A stretch of 64,000 nt of DNA. Source: Pseudomonas sp. B28(2017). Lineage in GTDB: Bacteria > Pseudomonadota > Gammaproteobacteria > Pseudomonadales > Pseudomonadaceae. Below, in pieces: positions 28,595 to 38,029 of the stretch. The notes below the pieces were generated by a model. It was not told the origin of the DNA and ran no database searches. It worked only from the letters and a program-made list of their open reading frames with translations. Every line of letters starts with the position of its first letter. Position 1 is the stretch's first letter. The stretch spans positions 372,001 through 436,000 of the forward strand of contig NZ_NEJH01000002.1 in NCBI RefSeq assembly GCF_002113025.1, written 5' to 3'. The position numbers and the translations under genes are program-made.

Positions 28595-28602
28595 TTATTG
28601 TT
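28595..28602 (-). promoter_or_regulatory. Crc/Hfq A-rich target upstream of the MFS gene
   Basis: Minus-strand AACAATAA fits AAYAAYAA exactly and sits just before the ribosome site of the MFS gene, where Hfq/Crc binding would block translation. Confidence 0.6.
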
Positions 28603-28848
28603 TTTGGGGCGTCACTGCCCCCGGACTTTGCAATCTAGACAGGCCGGCCACACCTGTCTTTCATTATTCGCCAGACTGATACCAACCCATGGGACGCAAC
28701 TTGCAGGCGCTTTCGCAGGACGGGTATTTCACAGCCCGTCAGGCCGATGAAAAATACCTTTCTTCCCCCCTTCCCAAGCCGTTGGCGAAGCCTAGAATAG
28801 CGGCCTTGCTCCCCCTTGTGTCTCCACTCCTCCTTACGATAATCGCCC

Positions 28849-29214
28849 ATGTCCGAAGCCAGTCCGTGTCTGAATTGCGGTGCCTGCTGTTCTCATTTTC
28901 GCGTGTCATTTTTCTGGGGTGAATGCGCCTCTGCCGGGGGGACGGTACCCGATGAGCTTGTCGAGCAGATCAGCCCCAGCCGGGTCGCGATGATCGGCAC
29001 TGGCTGCAAACCCGTGCGCTGCACCAGCCTGGTGGGAGACGTAGGCAGTACGGTGCAGTGCTCGATTTACGAAAAACGCTCCAGCACCTGCCGGGAATTC
29101 GACGCTTCATGGGTCGATGGCCAGGCCAACCCCGATTGCGACGCGGCCCGTGCCGCATTCGGCTTGCCGGCCCTGCAACCCGCGTTCGAGACGCCTCAGA
29201 AGCAAATCGCCTGA
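28849..29214 (+). CDS. YkgJ-family cysteine-cluster protein
   Basis: A 121-residue protein with the CxxCGACC N-terminal cluster (CLNCGACCSHF, Cys7-Cys13), then CKPVRC, CSIYEKRSSTCREF and a last Cys near residue 98. The eight cysteines are arranged as in the UPF0153/YkgJ family, which probably coordinates zinc or an iron-sulphur centre. The function of the family is not settled. The ATG at 28849 starts right at the conserved N-terminus. It is a single gene between the divergent MFS gene and the c-di-GMP gene downstream. Confidence 0.86.
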   Translation: MSEASPCLNCGACCSHFRVSFFWGECASAGGTVPDELVEQISPSRVAMIGTGCKPVRCTSLVGDVGSTVQCSIYEKRSSTCREFDASWVDGQANPDCDAARAAFGLPALQPAFETPQKQIA

Positions 29215-29349
29215 GCAATAGTACCAATCGCTATTAGATTAATATCAAAATGATTGGTGCCAATGTGCCACTATCGCTTGCGCTCCATCCTTGCCCTCTA
29301 TACTCCAAGGCATTCGCCGGCGCTCCTTGCACCGGCCTGAGGGATAACT

Positions 29350-31578
29350 ATGGGGCATTCTATGGAGTGGCTTGGTTTGCATTTCATTACCGAGCTACCA
29401 GAGAGTGGGCAGGTCATACTCAATTGCACACATGACCCTTTTCTGGTGCTGCTGGCTTATCTGGTCGCCTGTGTCGGCTGTTTCGCGACACTGGACATGG
29501 CCGAACGGGTTGCTCACGCTGAAAAGTCCGCATCCAAAACGCGCTGGCGCTGGGTGGGCAGCGGATGCCTGGCCGGCGGTATCTGGGCCATGCATTTTGT
29601 CGCGATGCTGGCATTCCAGGCGCCTATCGGTCTTTACTACCAATTGCCTGTCACGGTGTTCTCGCTAACCATCGCGCTGCTCGCCGCATGGCTGGCAATG
29701 CATACCCTCAGCCTCCCCGATTTGAATTTGCAACAGTGCCTCATGGCATCGATCGGGATTGGCCTGGGTATCGCGACCATGCATTACGTGGGCATGACGG
29801 CCATGCATTCCAGTGCCTTGGTCTATTACCATCCGGGGCTGTTTGCCCTTTCCATCGCGCTCGCGATCGGTGCTGCGCTGGCAGCCTTGTTGCTGGCATG
29901 GTATCTGCGCAATGGCGCCGGCATGCTGCATCAGCTCTTCAAATACTGCGCCAGCCTGTTGCTCGGGGTGGGCATCCTCAGTATGCACCTCACTGCCATG
30001 GCCGCCTTCAACCTGGTACTGCCCAACGACAGCCTGCCAGTGCAATCCAGCGAACAAAGCCATCTGCAACTGGCGTTGACCGTGACGGTCATGACCCTGC
30101 TAATCATCGGCAGCAGCATCAGCGCGGCATTGGCGGACAAGAAACTGCAACACAAGGACCGCGACCTGCAGCGGGTCAACTCCCTGCTCAGCCAGCTCGA
30201 CCAAGCCCGCATGTCGCTGCAACAGGTGGCGCACTACGACCCGCTGACCAACTTGATCAATCGCCGCGGGTTCAACCAGGTCTTCGCCGAAAAGCTCATC
30301 GAGAAAACCAATGAGACCGGGATGCTGGCGGTCCTGTTCCTGGACATCGATCATTTCAAGCGGATCAATGACAGCCTTGGCCACGATGCCGGTGACGAAC
30401 TGCTCAAAGTGCTTGCCGGGCACATCAAGAGCTCGGTTCGCAGTCACGAAGATGTGGTCGCACGCTTGGGTGGCGACGAGTTCTGCCTGCTCATTGACCT
30501 GCATGACCGTGACGAAGCACGGCAGTTGGCTCAACGCATCATGCTGAAAATGAAGGAACCCATCGAGCTGGCCGGCCGGCGCATGGTCATGACCACCAGC
30601 ATCGGCATCAGCCTGTTTCCGGAAGACGGCAAGACATGTGAGGAACTGCTGAAGAACGCCGACCTGGCGCTGTATCAGTCCAAGGGCAGCGGCCGCAACG
30701 GCTTGAATTTTTTCAGCGCCAACCTGAAAACCCGCGCCACGCTGGAGCTGCAACTGGAAGAAGAGTTGCGCCACGCCCTGCGCGAAGACACCGGCCTGAT
30801 GCTCTACTACCAGCCGATCTATGACCTCAAGACCGGTCAGGTCAGCAAGCTCGAAGCCTTGATCCGCTGGCAACACCCGGTCCACGGTTTGCTCGTACCT
30901 GATCGTTTTATCGCCATCGCCGAGGCCAACGGACTGATCGCCGAGCTGGATAACTGGGTGCTGCGCAAGGCCTGCGAGGATCTGGGCAAGTTGTCGCGCC
31001 AGGGCTGTGAAGACCTCAAGATCGCCGTGAATTTCTCGCCGCTGAACCTGGCGCGCGAAGAACTGGCCGATGAAATCGAGCATGCATTGCGGGCCGCCGG
31101 TGTGGAGCCCCACCGGCTGGAGCTGGAAGTCACGGAAAACGCCTTGATGGGAAATATCGCCAACACCCTGGTGTTGCTGCGGCAGATACGCGCCCTCGGT
31201 GTGTCGCTGTCGATCGATGACTTCGGCACCGGCTATTCATCCCTGGCCTACCTCAAGCGCCTGCCCCTCAACACGCTGAAAATCGACCGCTCGTTCATCC
31301 AGGACATCCCCAAGGCCACCCAGGACATGGAAATTGTCCAGGCGATTATCGTCATGGCCCATACCCTGCACCTGCAAGTGGTCACCGAAGGGGTCGAAAC
31401 CTTCGAGCAATACCAATTCCTGGAAAACCACGACTGTGACTTCGTTCAGGGCTATTTGCTCAGTCGACCGGTGCCACTGGCCGAGCTGCATCCGGTGCTG
31501 AACGAAATCAACCAGCGCAAACACGCCTACACCGTCACGACGCTGAGTCTGGCTCACGGTACATCTGCACTAATGTAG
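29350..31578 (+). CDS. MHYT-GGDEF-EAL cyclic-di-GMP enzyme, MucR-like
   Basis: Integral membrane protein of 742 residues. The first ~250 are an MHYT sensor with seven transmembrane helices and repeated metal-ligand motifs (MHFVAM, MHYVGMTAMH, MHLTAM), thought to sense O2, NO or CO through copper. A GGDEF domain follows with intact Gly374-Phe378 (RLGGDEF), then an EAL domain with Glu502-Leu504 and the ENALMG, DDFGTGYSSL, KIDRSF and EGVET motifs. Both active sites look complete, so it may make and break c-di-GMP. Domain order and intact GGDEF match MucR (PA1727), which promotes alginate production, better than NbdA, which has AGDEF. The start has GAGGGA upstream. Its 3' end overlaps the convergent neighbour by 44 bp. 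Confidence 0.9.
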   Translation: MGHSMEWLGLHFITELPESGQVILNCTHDPFLVLLAYLVACVGCFATLDMAERVAHAEKSASKTRWRWVGSGCLAGGIWAMHFVAMLAFQAPIGLYYQLPVTVFSLTIALLAAWLAMHTLSLPDLNLQQCLMASIGIGLGIATMHYVGMTAMHSSALVYYHPGLFALSIALAIGAALAALLLAWYLRNGAGMLHQLFKYCASLLLGVGILSMHLTAMAAFNLVLPNDSLPVQSSEQSHLQLALTVTVMTLLIIGSSISAALADKKLQHKDRDLQRVNSLLSQLDQARMSLQQVAHYDPLTNLINRRGFNQVFAEKLIEKTNETGMLAVLFLDIDHFKRINDSLGHDAGDELLKVLAGHIKSSVRSHEDVVARLGGDEFCLLIDLHDRDEARQLAQRIMLKMKEPIELAGRRMVMTTSIGISLFPEDGKTCEELLKNADLALYQSKGSGRNGLNFFSANLKTRATLELQLEEELRHALREDTGLMLYYQPIYDLKTGQVSKLEALIRWQHPVHGLLVPDRFIAIAEANGLIAELDNWVLRKACEDLGKLSRQGCEDLKIAVNFSPLNLAREELADEIEHALRAAGVEPHRLELEVTENALMGNIANTLVLLRQIRALGVSLSIDDFGTGYSSLAYLKRLPLNTLKIDRSFIQDIPKATQDMEIVQAIIVMAHTLHLQVVTEGVETFEQYQFLENHDCDFVQGYLLSRPVPLAELHPVLNEINQRKHAYTVTTLSLAHGTSALM

Positions 31579-32431
31579 ACGGGTCTTTTTCAAGGAAACC
31601 CTGACTCCCATGCAGGCGCATCAACTGCGCGGCCAATCCGCTTATCGGTGTCGCCGAGCCTTGTTCACGGGAAAACTTTACCGCTGTATCCAGATCTTTG
31701 AGTAACGTGCGCACGTGCCACTTGACCGGCTCGAAACGGTTTCCAGCCATCTGCGGGGCCAGGATCTGCAACGGTTTGGAATCGGCAAAGCCGCCGGCCA
31801 GCGCTTCGGCGATCAGGCTTGCATCTACCCCGGAACGTTCGGCCAGCGCGACCACTTCGGCAATCACCAATGCATTGCAGGCAACGATCATCTGATTGCA
31901 CGCCTTGGTCACCTGCCCCGCCCCGACACCACCCATGTGCGTCACACGCTGCCCCAGGCTCAGCAGAACGGGACGCACTCGATCCAGATCCCGTGACTCG
32001 CCACCCACCATAATTGCCAGGCTTCCAGCCTCGGCACCGACCACGCCACCGGATACCGGCGTGTCGAGCCAGCCCATACCGGTTTTACCGACAAGTTCTG
32101 CGGCCATTTCCCGCGTGGCGTTGGGCTCCAGACTGGAGAAATCCACCAGTAACTGGCCTTTTCTTGCCCCCTCGACAATGCCTGTCGGACCAAACACTAC
32201 CTCGCGTACGACCGACGTATCCGCCAGACACAACATCACCACGTCGGCGTGCTGGCACAGTTCGGCCGGGCTGGCGACCTGGCGTGCGCCTGCCTCCACC
32301 AGCGGCTTGCACTTGTCCGGATTGCGATTCCATACCGCCAGCGGATAACCCGCGGCCAGCAGGCGCCGGCACATCGGCAGCCCCATCAGGCCAATCCCGG
32401 CAAACCCCAGCGAAGGTAGCATTGACATCAT
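31535..32431 (-). CDS. NAD(P)-dependent beta-hydroxyacid dehydrogenase family
   Basis: A 298-residue enzyme of the 3-hydroxyisobutyrate/tartronate semialdehyde reductase family. It has the Rossmann motif GFAGIGLMGLPMCRRLLAAG, the substrate segment DTPVSGGVVGAEAGSLAIMV, and the catalytic lysine region GAGQVTKACNQMIV. The substrate is not clear; short hydroxy acids are likely. GGAGG lies four bases from the ATG at 32431 and seven from that at 32428, so either is possible. Convergent overlap of 44 bp with the c-di-GMP gene. Confidence 0.87.
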   Translation of the reverse strand: MMSMLPSLGFAGIGLMGLPMCRRLLAAGYPLAVWNRNPDKCKPLVEAGARQVASPAELCQHADVVMLCLADTSVVREVVFGPTGIVEGARKGQLLVDFSSLEPNATREMAAELVGKTGMGWLDTPVSGGVVGAEAGSLAIMVGGESRDLDRVRPVLLSLGQRVTHMGGVGAGQVTKACNQMIVACNALVIAEVVALAERSGVDASLIAEALAGGFADSKPLQILAPQMAGNRFEPVKWHVRTLLKDLDTAVKFSREQGSATPISGLAAQLMRLHGSQGFLEKDPSTLVQMYREPDSAS

Positions 32432-32627
32432 TTAGCCTCCTTTTGATTAAAGATCGCCAAATATTGGCCGATCCATCATGACTTAGGAAAGGATTCACTC
32501 CGAGTAATGCTCAGGCTAAAGACCAAGGCATGGTCCAAGTACGCGCTGAAAAAAGACGCGATTCTATTCCGTGACGGTTCGACGACAGTGAGTCGGCCAA
32601 CCAATCAGCCCAGGTAGATGGCGAACA

Positions 32628-34823
32628 ATGACTTCTAAAAACAACCCGGCCACTGCGGTAACCGATCTGACGTTGAGCCCCGCGGCCAACAGCCCGTCAT
32701 CACCGAAGCCATTGATTCAATCTCGCCCGTTGGCGACCCAGCAATACCTGTACTTCACCGAAACCAACACCGACCGCATCCTCGATAACCTCGACGGCCT
32801 GCGCGACATGGTGTTCCCGCGCCCACCGCACTTGGAAGGCGACAGCGAACAGCACAACGACCAGGAGTTCCCGTCGGTGTGCCTGATCGGCCTGGGCCGC
32901 TGCGGCTCGAACATTGCGCTGGACGTGGCGGAGCTGGTGTACAACGCCCGCAAGTTCTACCTCAACGAATTCAATAACGAAGATCGCCTGTCTCCAGACA
33001 AGCGTTTTGTCGAAAAGGGCTACAGCCCGGCCCAGTGGATCCGCAACAACCTGCGCCTGGGCCAGAACAAAAACACCAAGCCGGTGTTTCTGGTCGAGCC
33101 ACTGGTGATGCTCGGCGACCTGGACAAGGACATCGCCGGACGCATCCGTTTCTCGCGCAAGGGCGAAAAAAGCGGTTTCCTGCGTGACTACAGCAAGATG
33201 AAAATCATGGACTTGTCGGAAGTCCACGCCGGTGGCGCCGGTAACGCGCCGATCCTCGGCCAGTACCTGGCCAAGATCATCCTGAACAAGGACACCCAGC
33301 GTTTCTCCAGCCCTGACTGGAAAATGATTCACTCGTACCTGATCGACAGCTGCGGCATCAAGGCCAACCAGTCGCGCCTGTATTTCTCGATCTTCAGTGC
33401 CGGCGGCGGTACCGGCTCGGGCATGGCTTCGGAATTCGGCCTGGCCCAGCAGCATTCGTACATGAACAAGACGTTCGACACCAAACCGATGGACGAGCAC
33501 GACAGCAAGAGCGGCCACTCCTTCGTCTTCGAACCGATCTTCACCAGTGGCATCTGTGTACTGCCGAACATTTCCGATCACCGCAGTGAAATGTCCGAGG
33601 CGCTGCACATCAACGCCGGTCGCCTGCTGTGCAAATACCTGTCGGAAGAGTGGGACTTCTCCTACAACTTCGCCAACGAGGACAGCAGCGAAGCCAGCGT
33701 CATGGGCCGTATCCGCCCATGGAACGCGATGATGCTGATCTCCAACGACATCATGCGCTACGCCGAAGAAAGCGATGACGGCAACATCCAGAACATCGAC
33801 GTCAATGCGATGGAAAAGCATGCCAACCAGTACATCTCACAGCAGATCTTCAACATCCTGACGGCCCAGGCGGTAACCACCGACTACGACCAGAACTATT
33901 TCCGTCGTGCCGGCATCGACATCGGCGAAACCATCCGCCTGGACGCCAACGACCTGTTCATGAGCCTGGCCGGCCCGGTGGCCATTGCCTACGCCGAGTC
34001 CGTGGTGCCGGAAACCCCGCCGCCGAGCAGCGACAAGTTCAAGGTGTTCGAGAAAGAGCCGCAGCGCCTGAACATCGACGATCTGTTCTTCCGTTCGATC
34101 GACCTGCCGCACTTCAACAAGGTCACCCAGGCCATCGAAGGCATCAGCCTGTTGCCGATCGAGTCCAAGCGCTATCGCGCGTCGCTGGAGCAGTACAAGA
34201 ACTCGGGTTACGACGCGGCGGCCCTGCATGACCTGCACTTCTTCAAGAATTGCTCGTCGGTAGTGTCGATCGTTTCCTTGCCGAAGGACTACAAGCTGTC
34301 CTACATGGACTTGAACCGGTTGAAGACTCACCTCAACAGCCTGTTCCCCAACACCACACTCAAGCGCTATGCGCTGGTGATCGGTGCCTCGGCCAACCTG
34401 TCGCTGACCACCCTGATCGCCAAGAGCCCGTGTCTGTCGGATGACTTCCTGACGCTGATCGTGGCCTTCATCAAGCGCTGCTTTGCAAAGTCGGCCTACC
34501 GTTTCGACGACACCCTGGACAACTCGATCCTGGACTTCATCGTCCAGGAAGAGTTCGACGAAGGCCGCATCGACGACTTGCTCAACGAATTCGAGAACCC
34601 GGCAAAGATCCTCGATACCAACTGGTACGCGATCAAGCCGATGTACGAGAAGAAATACCGCGAACTGATCAACGACAAGGAAAAATTCGTCTCGATCAAC
34701 GACATCCGCCTGTCACGCGACTGCGTAAAGAAAGCGATCAAGTACCTGCGCGAGATCTACCGTCACCGCATCGGCAAGACCAAGGTCATTTCGTTGAATA
34801 ACCATACCGGTAAAACCTTCTAA
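32628..34823 (+). CDS. Tubulin/FtsZ-superfamily protein (tubulin-like domain)
   Basis: A 731-residue cytoplasmic protein. An N-terminal extension of about 80 residues is followed by a tubulin-type GTPase fold. T1 loop: GLGRCGSN (88-95), compare GQCGNQ of tubulin. T3-like loop: AGGAGNAPILG (201-211). T4 signature: SAGGGTGSG (257-265), the G-box of the superfamily. Helix H7 candidate: HINAGRLLCKYL (~327-338). T7-like catalytic loop: RLDANDL (437-443) with Asp439 and Asp442. About 290 further residues follow with no family I recognise. It is far longer than FtsZ (~390) and has no C-terminal FtsA/ZipA peptide. Codons are of the highly expressed type. It is a single gene with no operon partner. 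It probably belongs to the Tubulin_2/FtsZ-like groups; its role is unknown. Confidence 0.82.
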   Translation: MTSKNNPATAVTDLTLSPAANSPSSPKPLIQSRPLATQQYLYFTETNTDRILDNLDGLRDMVFPRPPHLEGDSEQHNDQEFPSVCLIGLGRCGSNIALDVAELVYNARKFYLNEFNNEDRLSPDKRFVEKGYSPAQWIRNNLRLGQNKNTKPVFLVEPLVMLGDLDKDIAGRIRFSRKGEKSGFLRDYSKMKIMDLSEVHAGGAGNAPILGQYLAKIILNKDTQRFSSPDWKMIHSYLIDSCGIKANQSRLYFSIFSAGGGTGSGMASEFGLAQQHSYMNKTFDTKPMDEHDSKSGHSFVFEPIFTSGICVLPNISDHRSEMSEALHINAGRLLCKYLSEEWDFSYNFANEDSSEASVMGRIRPWNAMMLISNDIMRYAEESDDGNIQNIDVNAMEKHANQYISQQIFNILTAQAVTTDYDQNYFRRAGIDIGETIRLDANDLFMSLAGPVAIAYAESVVPETPPPSSDKFKVFEKEPQRLNIDDLFFRSIDLPHFNKVTQAIEGISLLPIESKRYRASLEQYKNSGYDAAALHDLHFFKNCSSVVSIVSLPKDYKLSYMDLNRLKTHLNSLFPNTTLKRYALVIGASANLSLTTLIAKSPCLSDDFLTLIVAFIKRCFAKSAYRFDDTLDNSILDFIVQEEFDEGRIDDLLNEFENPAKILDTNWYAIKPMYEKKYRELINDKEKFVSINDIRLSRDCVKKAIKYLREIYRHRIGKTKVISLNNHTGKTF

Positions 34824-34837
34824 ATCGCTTCGCAACA

Positions 34838-34904
34838 ATCGCGAGCAGGGCTCGCTCCCACAAGGTCATCACTGACCCCTGTGGGAGTGAGCCCTGCTCG
34901 CGAT
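34838..34904. repeat. Inverted REP pair after the tubulin-like gene
   Basis: ATCGCGAGCAGGGCTCG... and ...GAGCCCTGCTCGCGAT arms with a 17-bp spacer between TCCCACA and TGTGGGA. No terminator with a T-run is seen, so this may mark the 3' end of the transcript. Confidence 0.88.
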
Positions 34905-35094
34905 GGCGTTCTCAGATTCAACACAACATCAACATCCAGAAACAATTGAGCAGCCGTTCAGTTGCCCTCTCAACTGTTCCCGTTACGTTTACGTCACCGT
35001 GAAGCTGTGGCCTTTCTCTACGGCAACGTGCCATCACGCTACTCGGCTACACACTTTTCCCTCTGAAAGGAGTGCACCAACCTGGTGCAACCTT

Positions 35095-35400
35095 TTAAGA
35101 CTGCGCCCTTTCCTGGATCAGAATCCACGGCGAAACAACCACGGCCCACAACTGCGGATCACGCTCAAAAAGATCCAGCGCCCGCGTTTCAGACAGCTTG
35201 GCGAGCTTGTCAGCGGCCAGCCAGGCAGCCACTTTCTCCCCTTCATCCTGGGCCATGGCCTCGGCGGCGGCGATCAAATCCAGGTCGGGATCGACCCACA
35301 ATAGGGCACCCTTGGCGAAGAACGGCTCCAGCTCTTTCCAGGAAATAGATGCGGTTTCACCAAGCAGCTTGGCATAGAGGGTGCTAGGTTCTTGATTCAT
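35095..35400 (-). CDS. DUF2288 family protein
   Basis: A 101-residue cytoplasmic protein starting MNQEPSTLYAKLLGETASI. The conserved ISWKELEPFFAKGALLWVDPDLDL block and the WAVVVSPWILIQ end are those of the short DUF2288 family. No function is known. The ATG at 35400 gives the normal family length; the longer open frame upstream is not coding. Confidence 0.82.
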   Translation of the reverse strand: MNQEPSTLYAKLLGETASISWKELEPFFAKGALLWVDPDLDLIAAAEAMAQDEGEKVAAWLAADKLAKLSETRALDLFERDPQLWAVVVSPWILIQERAQS

Positions 35401-35750
35401 GGGACTGTCCGGAAAAGAAATCGACGCGAATGATAACGTCGGTGGACTGGCAGAAAAACCCGGATGCAATTGAGTGACCGAAATGAAAAGCGCAGGAAAG
35501 CCAGGGAGTGCAGTGAATCCGGCTATAAGCCTCTCGACACCACGCCGCAATTCTGTCTTTTTCTTTCAATAAAGCGACATTTGCAGGTTTTGTCCCCCGG
35601 CGCCGCCTTCCCAGGCCAACAATCGGCGCTCTACACTGTACCGGTACAGTTGCCGAGGGACTTTTCCGGGGAATGTCGCAGATATCTGACCCGGTTCTGC
35701 TGCTTTCGGCGCCAGGACTATAAAAATTACAACAGTAAGAGTGGAGCACT
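35401..35750. other. 350-bp region upstream of braC
   Basis: No gene. It contains a perfect 16-bp palindrome (35635-35650) and an AT-rich stretch just before braC with a TATAAA near 35719. It presumably carries the promoter of the branched-chain amino acid operon. Confidence 0.6.
35635..35650. promoter_or_regulatory. Perfect 16-bp palindrome upstream of braC
   Basis: ACTGTACCGGTACAGT is fully self-complementary and 101 bp upstream of the braC ATG. Its size suits a dimeric repressor such as TetR or GntR type. Which protein binds is unknown. Confidence 0.5.
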
Positions 35751-36878
35751 ATGACTAAGGCTACTAAGCAGATTTCCAAACTGTTTGCCGCTATGGTTCT
35801 GGCCGGGGTTGCCAGCCATTCGTTCGCAGCTGACACCATCAAGATCGGCATCGCCGGCCCTAAAACCGGCCCGGTCACTCAATATGGCGACATGCAGTTC
35901 ATCGGCGCCAAGATGGCCATCGAGCAGATCAACGCCAAGGGCGGCGTCGATGGCAAGATGCTCGAAGCCAAGGAATACGACGACGCGTGCGACCCTAAAC
36001 AAGCTGTGGCCGTCGCCAACAAAGTGGTCAACGATGGTGTGAAATTCGTTGTCGGTCACCTCTGCTCCAGCTCCACTCAACCGGCTTCGGACATCTACGA
36101 AGACGAAGGCGTGATCATGATCACCCCGGCCGCCACCAACCCGGACATCACCACCCGTGGTTACAAACTGGTGTTCCGCACCATCGGTCTGGACAGCGCC
36201 CAGGGCCCCGCCGCCGGCAACTACATCGCCGACCACGTCAAGCCGAAGGTCGTAGCGGTTCTGCACGACAAACAGCAGTACGGTGAAGGCATCGCCACCG
36301 CCGTGAAACAGACCCTTGAGAAGAAAGGCGTCAAGGTTGCCGTGTTCGAAGGCCTCAACGCCGGTGACAAGGACTTCTCCTCGATCATCCAGAAGCTCAA
36401 GCAAAACAACGTCGACTTCGTTTACTACGGCGGCTACCACCCGGAGCTGGGCCTGATCCTGCGCCAGTCCGAGGAAAAGGGCCTGAAAGCCAAGTTCATG
36501 GGACCTGAAGGCGTCGGCAACGACTCCATCTCGCAAATTGCCCAGAACGCCTCCGAAGGCCTGCTGGTGACCCTGCCGAAGTCCTTCGACCAGGACCCTG
36601 CCAACAAGGCGCTGGTACAAGCCTTCGCCGACAAGAAGCAGGACCCGAGCGGCCCGTTCGTGTTCCCGGCCTACTCGGCCGTCGAAGTGATCGCCGAAGG
36701 TATCAAGGCCGCCAAGAGCGAAGACACCGCCAAGGTGGCTGAAGCCATCCACAAAGGCACCTTCAAGACCCCAACCGGCGATCTGTCGTTCGACGACAAG
36801 GGCGACCTGAAGGACTTCAAGTTCGTGGTCTATCAGTGGCATTTCGGTAAACCAAAGACCGAAGTTTCGCCTCAGTAA
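35751..36878 (+). CDS. braC: Branched-chain amino acid-binding protein BraC (LivK/LivJ)
   Basis: Periplasmic solute-binding protein of the Leu/Ile/Val(Ala/Thr) ABC transporter. The 375 residues begin with a signal peptide (cleavage near SHSFAADT, residue 26) and show the LIVAT fold: IKIGIAGPKTGPVTQYG, VVGHLCSSSTQPAS, the disulphide cysteines near residues 80 and 104, and DKQQYGEGIA. The ATG at 35751 has GTGGAG upstream. It is followed by a terminator and a 227-bp gap before livH, which allows the binding protein to be made in excess over the membrane parts. Confidence 0.96.
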   Translation: MTKATKQISKLFAAMVLAGVASHSFAADTIKIGIAGPKTGPVTQYGDMQFIGAKMAIEQINAKGGVDGKMLEAKEYDDACDPKQAVAVANKVVNDGVKFVVGHLCSSSTQPASDIYEDEGVIMITPAATNPDITTRGYKLVFRTIGLDSAQGPAAGNYIADHVKPKVVAVLHDKQQYGEGIATAVKQTLEKKGVKVAVFEGLNAGDKDFSSIIQKLKQNNVDFVYYGGYHPELGLILRQSEEKGLKAKFMGPEGVGNDSISQIAQNASEGLLVTLPKSFDQDPANKALVQAFADKKQDPSGPFVFPAYSAVEVIAEGIKAAKSEDTAKVAEAIHKGTFKTPTGDLSFDDKGDLKDFKFVVYQWHFGKPKTEVSPQ

Positions 36879-36897
36879 GCGGGCTCCACGAGTCATG

Positions 36898-36929
36898 AAG
36901 CCCACTGCGCAAGCAGTGGGCTTTGTTTT
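36898..36929 (+). terminator. Terminator/attenuator between braC and livH
   Basis: AAGCCCACTGC-GCAA-GCAGTGGGCTT and a T-rich tail. It lies inside the operon and probably allows partial read-through into livHMGF. Confidence 0.85.
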
Positions 36930-37105
36930 ACGAGATTAATGAGTCAGAGTCCCGCGATCCGGGAGCTGGCTTACCTGAAAATCTTAAAACCGTCACCAGC
37001 GGTTCGCTGGCAAACGCTCGAGCAAAAGTGGCCACAGACCACATCGCCCGGGCTGGAACATGACTCCACCAGTGAAATGCGTATCAGGTTTTTAGGAGCG
37101 CTGTA

Positions 37106-38025
<920 letters not shown>

Positions 38026-38029
<4 letters not shown>

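Noticed and set aside
28837..28846. CGATAATCGC next to the YkgJ gene, as a possible PcaR site
   Set aside because: Single short element without the GTTCGATAA context or the 19-bp partner; it overlaps the ribosome-site region and is probably chance.
32700..33821. A 373-codon frame antisense to the tubulin-like gene
   Set aside because: Same codon-bias effect as at nrdA; no start signals and no family.
32628..34823. Identification of the tubulin-like gene as the cell-division gene ftsZ
   Set aside because: It is far longer, lacks the C-terminal FtsA/ZipA-binding peptide and the GGGGGNA T1 form, and is not in a dcw (murein/division) cluster.
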